A stretch of DNA of 64,000 bases from an uncultured bacterium (GTDB lineage: Bacteria > Bacteroidota > Bacteroidia > Bacteroidales > Rikenellaceae). The stretch is from the NCBI GenBank assembly GCA_905214725.1, contig CAJMNH010000001.1, forward strand, positions 186,001 through 250,000, given 5' to 3'. Positions 9,132-17,383 of this stretch are shown in pieces. The position numbers were made by a program, and so were the translations under genes. Position 1 is the stretch's first letter; every line of letters begins with the position of its first letter. Below the pieces are notes generated by a model. The model searched no databases. It saw only the letters and a program-made list of their open reading frames with translations, and had not been told where the DNA came from.

Positions 9132-10529
9132 ATGAAACGGATATTTCTTATCGGGGCCTTCTCCGTATCGGCCCTGTTGCCCGTCGGGGCGCAAAACGGC
9201 GGCGGGATCAGCGACGGGATGTTGCAGCGGATCCGTGCGACCTATCGGGATACGCCCGCCGATCGGGCGTTGCGCAATGCGATCTGCAACAACGACATCC
9301 GCAAGCTGGTCGTCAATCAGCCGAATCAGGGCGAGATCGACACCTATTTTTCGCATAAGGTTCCGTCGAAGGGCGTCACCAATCAGCAGCAGTCGGGCCG
9401 TTGCTGGCTCTTTTCGGGGTTGAACGTCCTGCGTGCCCGTATGATCGCGCGCTATGGATTGGGCGCTTTCGAGTTTTCGCAGAACTATTGTTTCTTTTGG
9501 GATCAGTTGGAGAAGGCCAATCTCTTTCTGCAAGGCGTGATCGACACGCGCGACAAACCGCGCGAGGATCGGACGGTCGAGTGGCTTTTTAAGAATCCGC
9601 TCAGCGACGGCGGACAATTCACCGGCGTGTCGGACATCGTGGGCAAATACGGGTTGGTGCCGAAGGAAATAATGCCGGAAACATACAGCAGCGAACATAC
9701 CGCCCAGATGACCAATCTGTTGAAACTCAAACTGCGCGAATATGGACTTTCGCTGCGCGAAGCGGCCCGCGACGGCGTGAAGAGAGCCGAACTGGATCGT
9801 CGTAAAACCGAGATGCTCGGCGTGATCTATCGGATGCTGGTGCTCAATCTGGGCGAGCCGCCCGTGAGTTTTACGTGGACGCGGCGCGATGCCGAAGGCA
9901 AGCCGGTCGATACGCGCGAATATACACCCCGATCGTTTTTCGAGACCTATGTCGCCGACGATCTTACGGGGAATTATGTCCTGTTGATGAACGATCCCAC
10001 GCGCGACTACTACAAATGTTACGAGATCGAATACGATCGTCATGCCTATGACGGCCGTAACTGGACCTATGTAAATCTGCCTGTCGAGGAGATCAAGCAA
10101 ATGGCCGTCGCCTCGATCCGTGACAGCACGATGATGTATTTCTCGTGCGACGTAGGTAAATTTCTCGATTCGGGACGCGGGCTGCTCGACATTGACAATT
10201 TCGATTACGAGTCGTTGATGGGCACCTCGTTCGGCATGGACAAGCGCCGTCGCGTCGAGAGCTTTGCCAGCGGATCGAGTCATGCCATGACCCTGATGGC
10301 CGTCGATCTCGACGCAGAGGGCCGGCCGAAGAAGTGGATGGTGGAGAATAGCTGGGGCCCGACGAACGGCTACAAAGGTCATCTGATCATGACCGACCGC
10401 TGGTTCGACGAGTATATGTTCCGGCTGGTGGTGGAGCGCAAATATGTGCCGCAGCGGGTGCTCGACATCCTCGCTCAGAAACCCGTTCGCCTGCCGGCGT
10501 GGGACCCGATGTTCGCCGACGAAGAGTAG
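9132..10529 (+). CDS. pepC: Exported C1B peptidase (aminopeptidase C / bleomycin hydrolase family)
   Basis: A 465-residue papain-fold peptidase. The ATG at 9132 gives a signal peptide (MKRIFLIGAFSVSALLPVGAQ), so unlike the cytosolic PepC of lactic acid bacteria this one should be exported to the periplasm or surface. The catalytic residues are clear: Cys91 in QSGRCWLF, His384 in SGSSHAMTL-like context and Asn406 in VENSWGP. Length matches the family. It is a single-gene unit between the tsf hairpin and a terminator at 10539-10564. Bacteroidales often carry several such exported peptidases; the substrate is unknown. Confidence 0.92.
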   Translation: MKRIFLIGAFSVSALLPVGAQNGGGISDGMLQRIRATYRDTPADRALRNAICNNDIRKLVVNQPNQGEIDTYFSHKVPSKGVTNQQQSGRCWLFSGLNVLRARMIARYGLGAFEFSQNYCFFWDQLEKANLFLQGVIDTRDKPREDRTVEWLFKNPLSDGGQFTGVSDIVGKYGLVPKEIMPETYSSEHTAQMTNLLKLKLREYGLSLREAARDGVKRAELDRRKTEMLGVIYRMLVLNLGEPPVSFTWTRRDAEGKPVDTREYTPRSFFETYVADDLTGNYVLLMNDPTRDYYKCYEIEYDRHAYDGRNWTYVNLPVEEIKQMAVASIRDSTMMYFSCDVGKFLDSGRGLLDIDNFDYESLMGTSFGMDKRRRVESFASGSSHAMTLMAVDLDAEGRPKKWMVENSWGPTNGYKGHLIMTDRWFDEYMFRLVVERKYVPQRVLDILAQKPVRLPAWDPMFADEE

Positions 10530-10538
10530 TAAATGAAG

Positions 10539-10564
10539 AGCGGAGCCACAACGAAGGCTCCGCT
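10539..10564. terminator. Bidirectional terminator between pepC and the S26-like gene
   Basis: AGCGGAGCC and GGCTCCGCT form a perfect 9-bp stem with an 8-nt loop. It is followed by ATTTATTT on the plus strand and lies between two convergent genes, so it may serve both. Confidence 0.7.
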
Positions 10565-10566
10565 AT

Positions 10567-10980
10567 TTATTTGCGGCAGATGCGGCGCAGCGCCGCCAGC
10601 GGATAGCGGCGCAGCGAACGAAGGCGCATCCACCATTCGGCCAGCCGCAGGTGCATGCGTCCGCAGTCGACGATGCCGTAGATTCGTTCGCGGGGCATCG
10701 TCTCGGTTCCGACGACATTGCCGTCGCCCAGCAGCGTTACGGAATCTTCGAATACTTCGAGGATGCGGTGGACGACGAAGTGCCCGTTGTCGGTTTCGCC
10801 CAAAACCACGTGCCCGCGACGCAGGTCGCCGGAGCGCAGGGGGCGCAGTGTAATCCGGCTGCCGCTCTGGAAAAAGGGGAGCATGCTTTGCCCCAGCACC
10901 CGAATGGTGACCGAGCGTCCCGCAAGCAGCTGGTCGCGGGCTTCCGAGAATAACAAGCGGTTGGATACGGAGCGTTTCAT
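10567..10980 (-). CDS. S26B-type signal-peptidase-like protein without a membrane anchor
   Basis: A 137-residue protein. It keeps the core signatures of the Sec11/SipW branch of signal peptidases: Ser32 in LGQSMLP, His71 in VVHRILEV (the Ser-His type rather than Ser-Lys) and Asp86 in LLGDGN. There is no hydrophobic N-terminal anchor, which is unusual for a signal peptidase and suggests a soluble processing enzyme. Its ATG overlaps the stop of the kinase-like gene (ATGA), so it is translationally coupled. An S24-like peptidase is an alternative family label. In context it may cut a peptide handled by the adjoining ABC exporter; this is inference. Confidence 0.78.
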   Translation of the reverse strand: MKRSVSNRLLFSEARDQLLAGRSVTIRVLGQSMLPFFQSGSRITLRPLRSGDLRRGHVVLGETDNGHFVVHRILEVFEDSVTLLGDGNVVGTETMPRERIYGIVDCGRMHLRLAEWWMRLRSLRRYPLAALRRICRK

Positions 10981-11867
10981 CGGTCGCAGATCGTCGTTTC
11001 GAACGAGAGCCGCGCCGCGTCGGCGTCGGGCAGACACTCCAATTGATAGACGGGCACCTGCGCGATCAGTTGCGAAAGCGTATTGCAGATATTGTCCTGT
11101 AACTTCGCATCGTAGGCGAATGCCGGCGGACACGAGGGCAGCAGGGCGCCGATGGCCTGAATGACGGGAAGCCGTGCGATCCGGTTGTGCGGGGCCTGTT
11201 TCAGCCGCACGAAAGCGGCGAGGGGATAGCTCTCGTTGCGATAGCAGGGTGTCTTCCCGCTCCACGGCGATCCGAAGACGGTCGGCACGCCCCCGACGAT
11301 GCGTATGATCGGCGAGTCGTCGTTAAGCAGTTGCGCGCCGAGAATATGCTCGCGCCACAGGCGCGTATGGGTGCTTTTGCCGGTTCCCGACTCTCCCAAA
11401 AAGAGGACGGCGCGTCCCGAGTGGACGATCACCGATGAATGGATGGCGATGCTGTGCGGATTGTGGGCGATGCCGAAGAGCATCCACAGTCCGAAACGCA
11501 GCAGCGACGGATCGGGGCGGCCTGCGGCTGCGACGTTGCTCCGTACGAGCGAATCGCCGTCGGCCTTGACGAAGAGAACCGGCGGCTGTCCGGGCGCGGT
11601 CATGTAGAAGAGGTAACCGCCGTCGTAGCGTCCGAAATGGCAGTCGGCGATCGCTTCGTCGAAATCGAACAGGTCGAGTTCGTGGTAGTCTCCGAACGCA
11701 TTGATTGTCAATTGTTCCGCGAGCGATAGCCGGATGAGCGGCTCCGCCGCTGCATCGTAAGGCGTTTCGAAAGGTTTGAATCCGGTCAGTCCGCCTCCGC
11801 GTACGAGGTCGGCCGCGAGCCCCCCCCCTTCGGTACGAATCAGGTCTTGTGCTACGATATAATCCAT
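10977..11867 (-). CDS. HprK/PEPCK-fold kinase-like protein
   Basis: A 296-residue protein with a P-loop GESGTGKST at about 158-166, preceded by a conserved His (AIHSSVIV, about 143), and followed by LLNDDSPIIR and GSPWSGKT. This is the pattern of HPr kinase-like proteins that are often mis-named PEP carboxykinase and that, in some lasso-peptide clusters, phosphorylate a peptide. The N-terminal about 130 residues show no domain I recognise. It follows the ABC gene by 2 nt and overlaps the peptidase gene. A G9 tract at 11820-11828 covers codons 14-16 (GGG repeated), a possible slippage site. The substrate is unknown. Confidence 0.78.
   Translation of the reverse strand: MDYIVAQDLIRTEGGGLAADLVRGGGLTGFKPFETPYDAAAEPLIRLSLAEQLTINAFGDYHELDLFDFDEAIADCHFGRYDGGYLFYMTAPGQPPVLFVKADGDSLVRSNVAAAGRPDPSLLRFGLWMLFGIAHNPHSIAIHSSVIVHSGRAVLFLGESGTGKSTHTRLWREHILGAQLLNDDSPIIRIVGGVPTVFGSPWSGKTPCYRNESYPLAAFVRLKQAPHNRIARLPVIQAIGALLPSCPPAFAYDAKLQDNICNTLSQLIAQVPVYQLECLPDADAARLSFETTICDR
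11820..11828 (-). repeat. G9 homopolymer in the 5' end of the HprK-like gene
   Basis: Nine consecutive G on the coding strand encode Gly14-Gly16 (EGGGL). A change of one base would shift the frame near the N-terminus. Confidence 0.9.
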
Positions 11868-11869
11868 GT

Positions 11870-13582
11870 CTATTCGGTTTCTTCTCCTAAGGTGATAATG
11901 CGGTCGCAGTAGTCCAGCGAACTTTCGCGGTGGGCGATAACGACGATCGTCAATTCACGGTTTGCCTGCGACAGCTCTTCGATAGCGCGGTTGATCCGCT
12001 GCTCGGTGCGGTTGTCGAGCGCCGAGGTCGCCTCGTCGAAAAAGAGGATGTCGGCCTGTTTGTAGAGCGCACGGGCGATACCGAGCCGCTGACGCTGTCC
12101 GCCCGAGAGCCGGCAGCCGCATTCGCCGATCGGGGTGTCCATTCCTTGCGGCAGCGTGTCGATAAACTCTTTGAGTTTGGCCGTTTCCAGCGCCTGCGCC
12201 GCCCGCCGACGATCGATCTTGTCGGGATCGCAGCCCAACGCCACATTGGACATGAAAGAACTGTCGGTGATAAAGACGTTCTGCGAAACGTAGCCGATCG
12301 TATTTTGCCACTGACGGCGGTTCGTCTCGTCGAGCGGCTGTCCGTCGATCGTGATCCGGCCCGCCGTAGGGCGGTAAAAGCCCAGCAGGATGTTGAACAG
12401 CGTCGTCTTGCCTGCGCCCGACGCGCCCCGTATGCCGATGCGCTCGCCCTTGCGGATCGTAAGCGACAGATCGTGCAGCACTTCGTGTTCGGGCGTGTCG
12501 TCGAAACGGAACGAGAGGCGCTCAATTCGAATTTCGCGCTCGAAGGGCATCCGGCTCACTGCCGAATCGACTTCGACCGGTGCGTCGTAGAGTCGCGCTT
12601 CGCGCAGCACGTCGATCGTGTAACGATTGTAGCGCAGCGACGTCCATGCTCCCATGATGCTGCGCACTGAGGGCATGATTCGCAGCGCAGCGACGGCGAA
12701 GATACCGAACAGCAACTTCATCTGCGTATTGTCCGTACCGGCGCAGAATGCCACGAGTACGGCCATGCCGACGGCCAGTCCCACTTCGGTGAACATCGAC
12801 GGCAGGGTGGCGATCGTTGCGTTGCGCTGGCGCACGCTGATGATCTCGTCCATCGATCGGTCGAAATTGTTCAGCATGGCGGGATAGGCGTTGGCGATCT
12901 CCAGATCGGCATAGCCCCGGAAGGTTTCGATTACGGTGCGCGATTTCTGCCGCTGCGCCCGATTCTCCGCTTCGCCGTAGCGGTTCAGACGCTGCCGTAC
13001 CAGATAGTAGTAAAACGCCACCGACGGAATGAAGATCGCCAGTGTCAGCAGCGAGACCAACGGGTTATAGACCGCCAGCGACCCGAAGAGCATTGCGAAT
13101 AGCACGGCTTCGCTGGCCATTGCGGCGACGGGCATCAGCACCCCCGTGACGAAAGTGAGGCAGACGACATTGACGTTGCGCGCCAGAATCGCCGAGTTGG
13201 AGTTTTTGATAAAGCCCAAGCCTCGGTTGTGGTAATCGATATAGAGCCTGCGCGAGAGTTCGCGATAGAGGTCGTAGATGAAGTTCCGTTCGACTTTGTA
13301 CAGCGCGAGATTGACGAGGCTTTTGAGCAGAATCACCGCCACGACACAGCCGCAGACGCTCAGGATGAACGCGCGGTCGCTCGTGAACCCGCCGAAATCG
13401 TAGATCGCCGCCATCCAGCGGTTGTTATGAATCCCTTCCGTGTCGAGGATAATGACCAGTACGGGAATCAGCACGGCCAGCCCTATGAAATTCAACAGTG
13501 CGCGCATAAAGACGCTGAGCGTCACCCACAGGCTTCTCCGGCGGAATCGTGGCGGGATGATATCGAGAAATGAGAGGTTCAT
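11870..13582 (-). CDS. ABC exporter, fused membrane and ATPase domains
   Basis: A 570-residue half-transporter. The ATG at 13582 (MNLSFLDIIPP) is preferred over an upstream start that would be translated from a repeat. Residues 1-300 hold about six membrane segments of a type I exporter; the ATPase follows with Walker A GASGAGKTT, signature LSGGQRQRLG, and Walker B ILFFDEATSALD. It is the first gene of a three-gene unit with the HprK-like and S26-like genes. The start codon is only 6 nt after a TATCTTTG box, predicting a leaderless mRNA. The cargo is unknown: lipid, polysaccharide or peptide are all possible, and the partners favour a peptide. Confidence 0.92.
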   Translation of the reverse strand: MNLSFLDIIPPRFRRRSLWVTLSVFMRALLNFIGLAVLIPVLVIILDTEGIHNNRWMAAIYDFGGFTSDRAFILSVCGCVVAVILLKSLVNLALYKVERNFIYDLYRELSRRLYIDYHNRGLGFIKNSNSAILARNVNVVCLTFVTGVLMPVAAMASEAVLFAMLFGSLAVYNPLVSLLTLAIFIPSVAFYYYLVRQRLNRYGEAENRAQRQKSRTVIETFRGYADLEIANAYPAMLNNFDRSMDEIISVRQRNATIATLPSMFTEVGLAVGMAVLVAFCAGTDNTQMKLLFGIFAVAALRIMPSVRSIMGAWTSLRYNRYTIDVLREARLYDAPVEVDSAVSRMPFEREIRIERLSFRFDDTPEHEVLHDLSLTIRKGERIGIRGASGAGKTTLFNILLGFYRPTAGRITIDGQPLDETNRRQWQNTIGYVSQNVFITDSSFMSNVALGCDPDKIDRRRAAQALETAKLKEFIDTLPQGMDTPIGECGCRLSGGQRQRLGIARALYKQADILFFDEATSALDNRTEQRINRAIEELSQANRELTIVVIAHRESSLDYCDRIITLGEETE

Positions 13583-13660
13583 CTGCGGCAAAGATAACAA
13601 AAAGCCGAGTGCAAAAGCAAATTTATTTGCATTTTGCCGAAGCGCCGCCTGTCTGAGCGG
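13583..13660 (-). repeat. Promoter-bearing intergenic repeat, copy A
   Basis: Read on the minus strand: CTTCGGCAAAATGCAAA, a 5-nt loop, TTTGCTTTTGC, CTCGGCTT, then TATCTTTG at 13596-13589. The TTG inside TTTGC is 21 nt upstream of the -7 box, so the repeat contains a whole promoter for the ABC exporter operon. Copies B, C and D share the core. Confidence 0.8.
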
Positions 13661-13989
13661 GGTTTGTGCCCGCAAAGTCGTGCAAGCCGAGTCTTTGCAG
13701 GTGTGCGATCTGCTTGGAAAAAAGCTCTAATTGTAAAAAGCGGTTGGATTTCCACGCTCCGTTTCACTCCGCTCGGAATGACAGACTATTGATAATCAAC
13801 AATTGGGTAATGCGTGTGTTTTGTCATCCTGAGGAGGAATCCCCTTTCGGATTCCGACGTGAAGAGCGACCGCGGTGATTTGGCGCATCCGCTTGTCGCA
13901 CTGCAAAAACGACGGAGCAAAGCGAAATAGTCATGTGCTATGGGCAACTGCGAAAATCTCCGCATCGGAAAATCTCCGATTATTGACTG
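13661..13989. other. Intergenic stretch with a REP-like inverted pair
   Basis: No gene is visible. It holds CTCGGAATGACAG (13772-13784) and TTGTCATCCTGAGG (13831-13844), an inverted pair sharing ATGACA/TGTCAT. Sequences of this kind recur between genes in many bacteria. Together with copy A it separates the ABC operon from the 3' end of the addA-like gene. Confidence 0.5.
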
Positions 13990-16900
13990 TCAATCGTCGA
14001 TTCGCACGACCCGTTCCGTTCGTACGTACCACAGATAACCCTCCACCTCCGTATATCCGATCTCGCGCAGCAGGTCGATGTATTCGCCGAGCTGCCGCCG
14101 GTGGTCGGGATTTTCGCGGAGTCCGAATTTGTAGTCGACCACTACTGCTCGGGCGCCTTTCACCATTACGCGGTCGGGACGACGGATCGTCCGTTCGGCG
14201 GCCTCTTCTTTGCGGGTGCGCCGGATTTGAATGCGGTGGGGGACGATGATCTCGTTCTCGTTGCGCACGATATTCCAACTGCCGTCGAACCATCCGGCGA
14301 CGAGCGGGTCGGCGAACTGACGGCCGATGGCGGCCGTCAGCGCGTCGGCTTCGGGTTGTGAAAGCATTGCGTCGGCGACCGCACGGCGGATATTATCGTC
14401 GATCTCCTGACGCGTCGTCGCATTTTCGAAGGCGCGGTGCATCAGAATGCCGAGATTGCGCGGTGCGAGCTCCACCTCGGCGTCCTCCGCGAAATAGCGG
14501 TCCGACGGGAGCCGCAGCCGCAGCTCGGGAACGGTCGTAGGGTAGTTTTCCAATACCGTATGCAGGGGCCGTTCCGCAGAGTTCTCTGTTTCGGGCTCGG
14601 GGGCGGTCGCATCGCCGAATTCGAAGGTCTCATCCGCGTCGATCGCCGTATAACGTCCCGAAGTGCCGCAGAGCCGTGCGACGTCGCCCTCGTGTTCGAG
14701 ACTTTGCAGCAGCAACGATCCGACGTTGGCGCCGCGCTGCGACTGCGGAATAAAGATGCAGAGCGCCTCGACGGCCCGCGTCAGCGCCACGTAGAGCAGA
14801 TTGATGTTGTCGACATGCGAGTAGACCAGTTCACGGTAGTAGGCCTCCGAAAAGAGCGATTCGCCCATCGTCTTCTTGTACCGCACCGGAAATTCGCCGA
14901 GCGCCGCCAGCGGCGACGTTTCCGCCGTCTCCTCGCGTTCGGTACGTGCCGCGGCCCAGACGACGTTGTTGACGCCGCCGCCCGTTTTGGGATCGAGGGG
15001 CCAGTTGCAGTAGGGAATCATCACGACCTTCTTTTCGAGTCCTTTGGCCTTGTGGACGGTCATGATCTCGATGGTCGACTCGCTCTGTTCGACGCTGAGC
15101 GAACGGGAGGCTCCCTGCTCTTCCCACCAGTCGAGGAAGAGCGGGATGTCGGCCACGCGACCCGTCGAGAAACCGATGATTTGCTCGTGAACGGCCTGCA
15201 AATAGGCGGTTTCGCCGTTTCGGCGGTCGAGTTCGTAACGCATGACCAGTTTTTCAAACGCCTCTTCGGGCGACAGCAGCCGGATCGTGCGCAGGAAATC
15301 GGCTTCATCCGCCGGCAGCTGCGCATCGAATGCGCGTCCCAGATAACGGTTGTAGATAGCCTTGCGAATCGTATCCTGCCGCTCGACCGCCAGATGGAGC
15401 ACCGCTGCGACGAATCCGCTTACGGGGGCTTTCCCGATAACGAGCGCCTCCTGCGTCATGATGTCGAAACGGTAGCGCGGGTCGTTGTTGCTTCGTTTGA
15501 AGTCGAGCAGCTGTTCGGCTACGCGGCTGCCGTCGTTGCGGCCCCGCACGAGAATGACGATCTCTTTGGGGCGGAATCCCCGGTCGATCGTCTCCTTGAT
15601 CCGTTCGACGAGCGGCGGCTCCTCGGCGAAAGTCTCGATACGAACGTACCCTTCGTTGCGGCTCTGCTTGCAGGGACGCTGCGTGTGCGAGGCGTAAGCA
15701 TCGGCAAGCGTCGTGGCCAACCGCGCTGCGGCCGTTGCGGAGATTGCCCCCTTTTCGACTCCTTCGTCGAGCGTCCGGCGCAGGGCTGCGCTGTCCGTCT
15801 CCACGACGCGGTCTATTATGAGATTATTGAAGTTGACGATGCCGCGCAGGCTGCGCCAGTTCTCCTCGAGCGGTTTCACCTCGACGTTGTCCGCTCCCAA
15901 TGCTTCGACGGCGCCGCTGTGGAGAATTTTCCAGTCGCCGCCCCGCCAGCGGTAGATCGACTGCTTGATGTCGCCCACCAGAAGCACCGAGGTCTCCTCG
16001 CTCTGCGCCATGGCGTTGTGCAACAGCGGTAGGAAATTCTGCCACTCCTTGACCGACGTATCCTGAAACTCGTCGATCATGAAGCGTTCGAAGCGGTTGC
16101 CGACTTTTTCGTAGATGAACGGCGCGTCGTTGCGGCCGATGAATTTCGAGAGAATCTGTTTGGTCTCGGATAGAAACATCACGTTCTCCTCTTCGCACAG
16201 CTGACGCACCTTGGCGTAAAGATCGGTCAGCAGGGCGAAGCTGCGGTAATTTTCACGCAATAACTCCGCCGTGTTCCATAGCTTGACATGATCGTCGTAG
16301 AACGCGCACAACTCCTGTAACGACGGTTGCAACAGCACGGCGGCCGCAACCGCCGCGGGCGATGCGGTTTTCGTACACCAGTCGTCGGTCGAGAGGGCGC
16401 AGGCGCGTACCGTCTTCGTCGGCGGGACGATCTCGCCTTCGGCGGCCTTGCGGAAATAGTTGGCGAAACTGTTGCGTCCGCCCTTGAAACTTTCGGGGGC
16501 TACGCCGGCCTGATTCATCAATTCTAGCGCCTGTTTGCCGAGCGCCTGAAAACGCTGTTTCGAAGCGGCGCTTCGGGCGGAAGCCTCGTTCACCAGCCGA
16601 ACGAGCGTCTCTTTGTCGCCGGCTACGGCCAGCGCGTCGCGGTTACGCTCTTTGAAAAGCTCGTCTCCCAATGCCAGGATGCCGTCGCGGATGTCCCATT
16701 TGGCTCCGTCGTCGATCCGTTCCTGCACGAAATCGGTCAGCCAGCGCTGCAATTCGGCGTCGGAGGTGATCTGCTCGACGAGCGCGTCGGCGCTTTTGGT
16801 CAGCACCGAGGCGGTCTCCAACTCGATGTTGTAGTTGAGATCGATGCCCAGCTCCTTGATGAATGCCCGCAGGATACGTTGGAAAAAGCGGTCGATCGTG

Positions 16901-17211
16901 AGCACCGTGAAACGCGAGTAATTGTGCAAAATGCGAGTGCGGGCCGTGCGGGCGCGCCGGCGGATCTCGGGTTCTTCGAGTCCCGTTTCGCGTCGCAGCA
17001 TACGCATGTATCCGCTCTCCTGTCCCGAAGCCAGCGTGTTGATCTCCTTCAAGATGCGTGTCTTCATCTCTTCCGTCGCCTTATTGGTGAAGGTGACGGC
17101 CAGAATTGAGCTGTAACTTTCGGGACGCTCGATGACGTCGTGCACGTATTTGTAAGCCAGTTGGTAGGTCTTGCCCGATCCTGCGCTGGCGTTCAGGATT
17201 TTTGCTCTCAC
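13990..17211 (-). CDS. addA: AddA/RecB-like UvrD helicase-nuclease
   Basis: A 1073-residue superfamily 1 helicase. Walker A is at the very N-terminus (ASAGSGKTYQL, about residues 9-19), followed by TFTNKATEEMK (motif Ia), FMIDEFQDTS (Walker B), GDIKQSIYRWRGGD (motif III region), MTVHKAKGLE (motif V) and VALTRAVEAL (motif VI). The C-terminus carries a PD-(D/E)XK nuclease with VVVDYKFG. With the AddB-like protein 0.95 kb away on the opposite strand it should form the double-strand-break end-resection complex. An upstream TACCTTTG on the minus strand near 17233-17240 is its likely promoter. Confidence 0.92.
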   Translation of the reverse strand: MRAKILNASAGSGKTYQLAYKYVHDVIERPESYSSILAVTFTNKATEEMKTRILKEINTLASGQESGYMRMLRRETGLEEPEIRRRARTARTRILHNYSRFTVLTIDRFFQRILRAFIKELGIDLNYNIELETASVLTKSADALVEQITSDAELQRWLTDFVQERIDDGAKWDIRDGILALGDELFKERNRDALAVAGDKETLVRLVNEASARSAASKQRFQALGKQALELMNQAGVAPESFKGGRNSFANYFRKAAEGEIVPPTKTVRACALSTDDWCTKTASPAAVAAAVLLQPSLQELCAFYDDHVKLWNTAELLRENYRSFALLTDLYAKVRQLCEEENVMFLSETKQILSKFIGRNDAPFIYEKVGNRFERFMIDEFQDTSVKEWQNFLPLLHNAMAQSEETSVLLVGDIKQSIYRWRGGDWKILHSGAVEALGADNVEVKPLEENWRSLRGIVNFNNLIIDRVVETDSAALRRTLDEGVEKGAISATAAARLATTLADAYASHTQRPCKQSRNEGYVRIETFAEEPPLVERIKETIDRGFRPKEIVILVRGRNDGSRVAEQLLDFKRSNNDPRYRFDIMTQEALVIGKAPVSGFVAAVLHLAVERQDTIRKAIYNRYLGRAFDAQLPADEADFLRTIRLLSPEEAFEKLVMRYELDRRNGETAYLQAVHEQIIGFSTGRVADIPLFLDWWEEQGASRSLSVEQSESTIEIMTVHKAKGLEKKVVMIPYCNWPLDPKTGGGVNNVVWAAARTEREETAETSPLAALGEFPVRYKKTMGESLFSEAYYRELVYSHVDNINLLYVALTRAVEALCIFIPQSQRGANVGSLLLQSLEHEGDVARLCGTSGRYTAIDADETFEFGDATAPEPETENSAERPLHTVLENYPTTVPELRLRLPSDRYFAEDAEVELAPRNLGILMHRAFENATTRQEIDDNIRRAVADAMLSQPEADALTAAIGRQFADPLVAGWFDGSWNIVRNENEIIVPHRIQIRRTRKEEAAERTIRRPDRVMVKGARAVVVDYKFGLRENPDHRRQLGEYIDLLREIGYTEVEGYLWYVRTERVVRIDD

Positions 17212-17275
17212 ATTCGTCGTTTGTTTTCAACCAAAGGTACGAATTTCTATGCAGAATGACGAAGGGTATGGGAAA

Positions 17276-17362
17276 TTTCGTATCTTTGGCTGCGCCTTAG
17301 ATACTGCGCCTCGGCAAAATGCAAACTGTGTTTGCTTTTGCGCTCGGCTTTTCGTATCTTTG
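17276..17362 (+). repeat. Promoter-bearing intergenic repeat, copy B
   Basis: The unit GGCTGCGCCTTAGATACT, GCGCCTCGGCAAAATGCAAA, loop, TTTGCTTTTGCGCTCGGCTT is flanked by two copies of TTTCGTATCTTTG (17276-17288 and 17350-17362). The second copy supplies the -7 box (17355-17362) with TTG 20 nt upstream (17332-17334), giving a promoter for the gene at 17384. The flanking direct repeat suggests insertion or duplication at a promoter. Confidence 0.85.
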
Positions 17363-17383
17363 AAAAACAAAACAGAGCGAATT

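Noticed and set aside
10567..13582. Lasso-peptide biosynthesis cluster
   Set aside because: Kinase and exporter types fit, but there is no asparagine-synthetase-like cyclase, no transglutaminase-like protease and no PqqD-like gene in the window.
13579..13767. 62-codon minus-strand frame upstream of the ABC gene, a possible peptide precursor
   Set aside because: A third of it is translation of repeat copy A, and a similar peptide results from copy D at tatD, so it reflects the repeat and not a gene.
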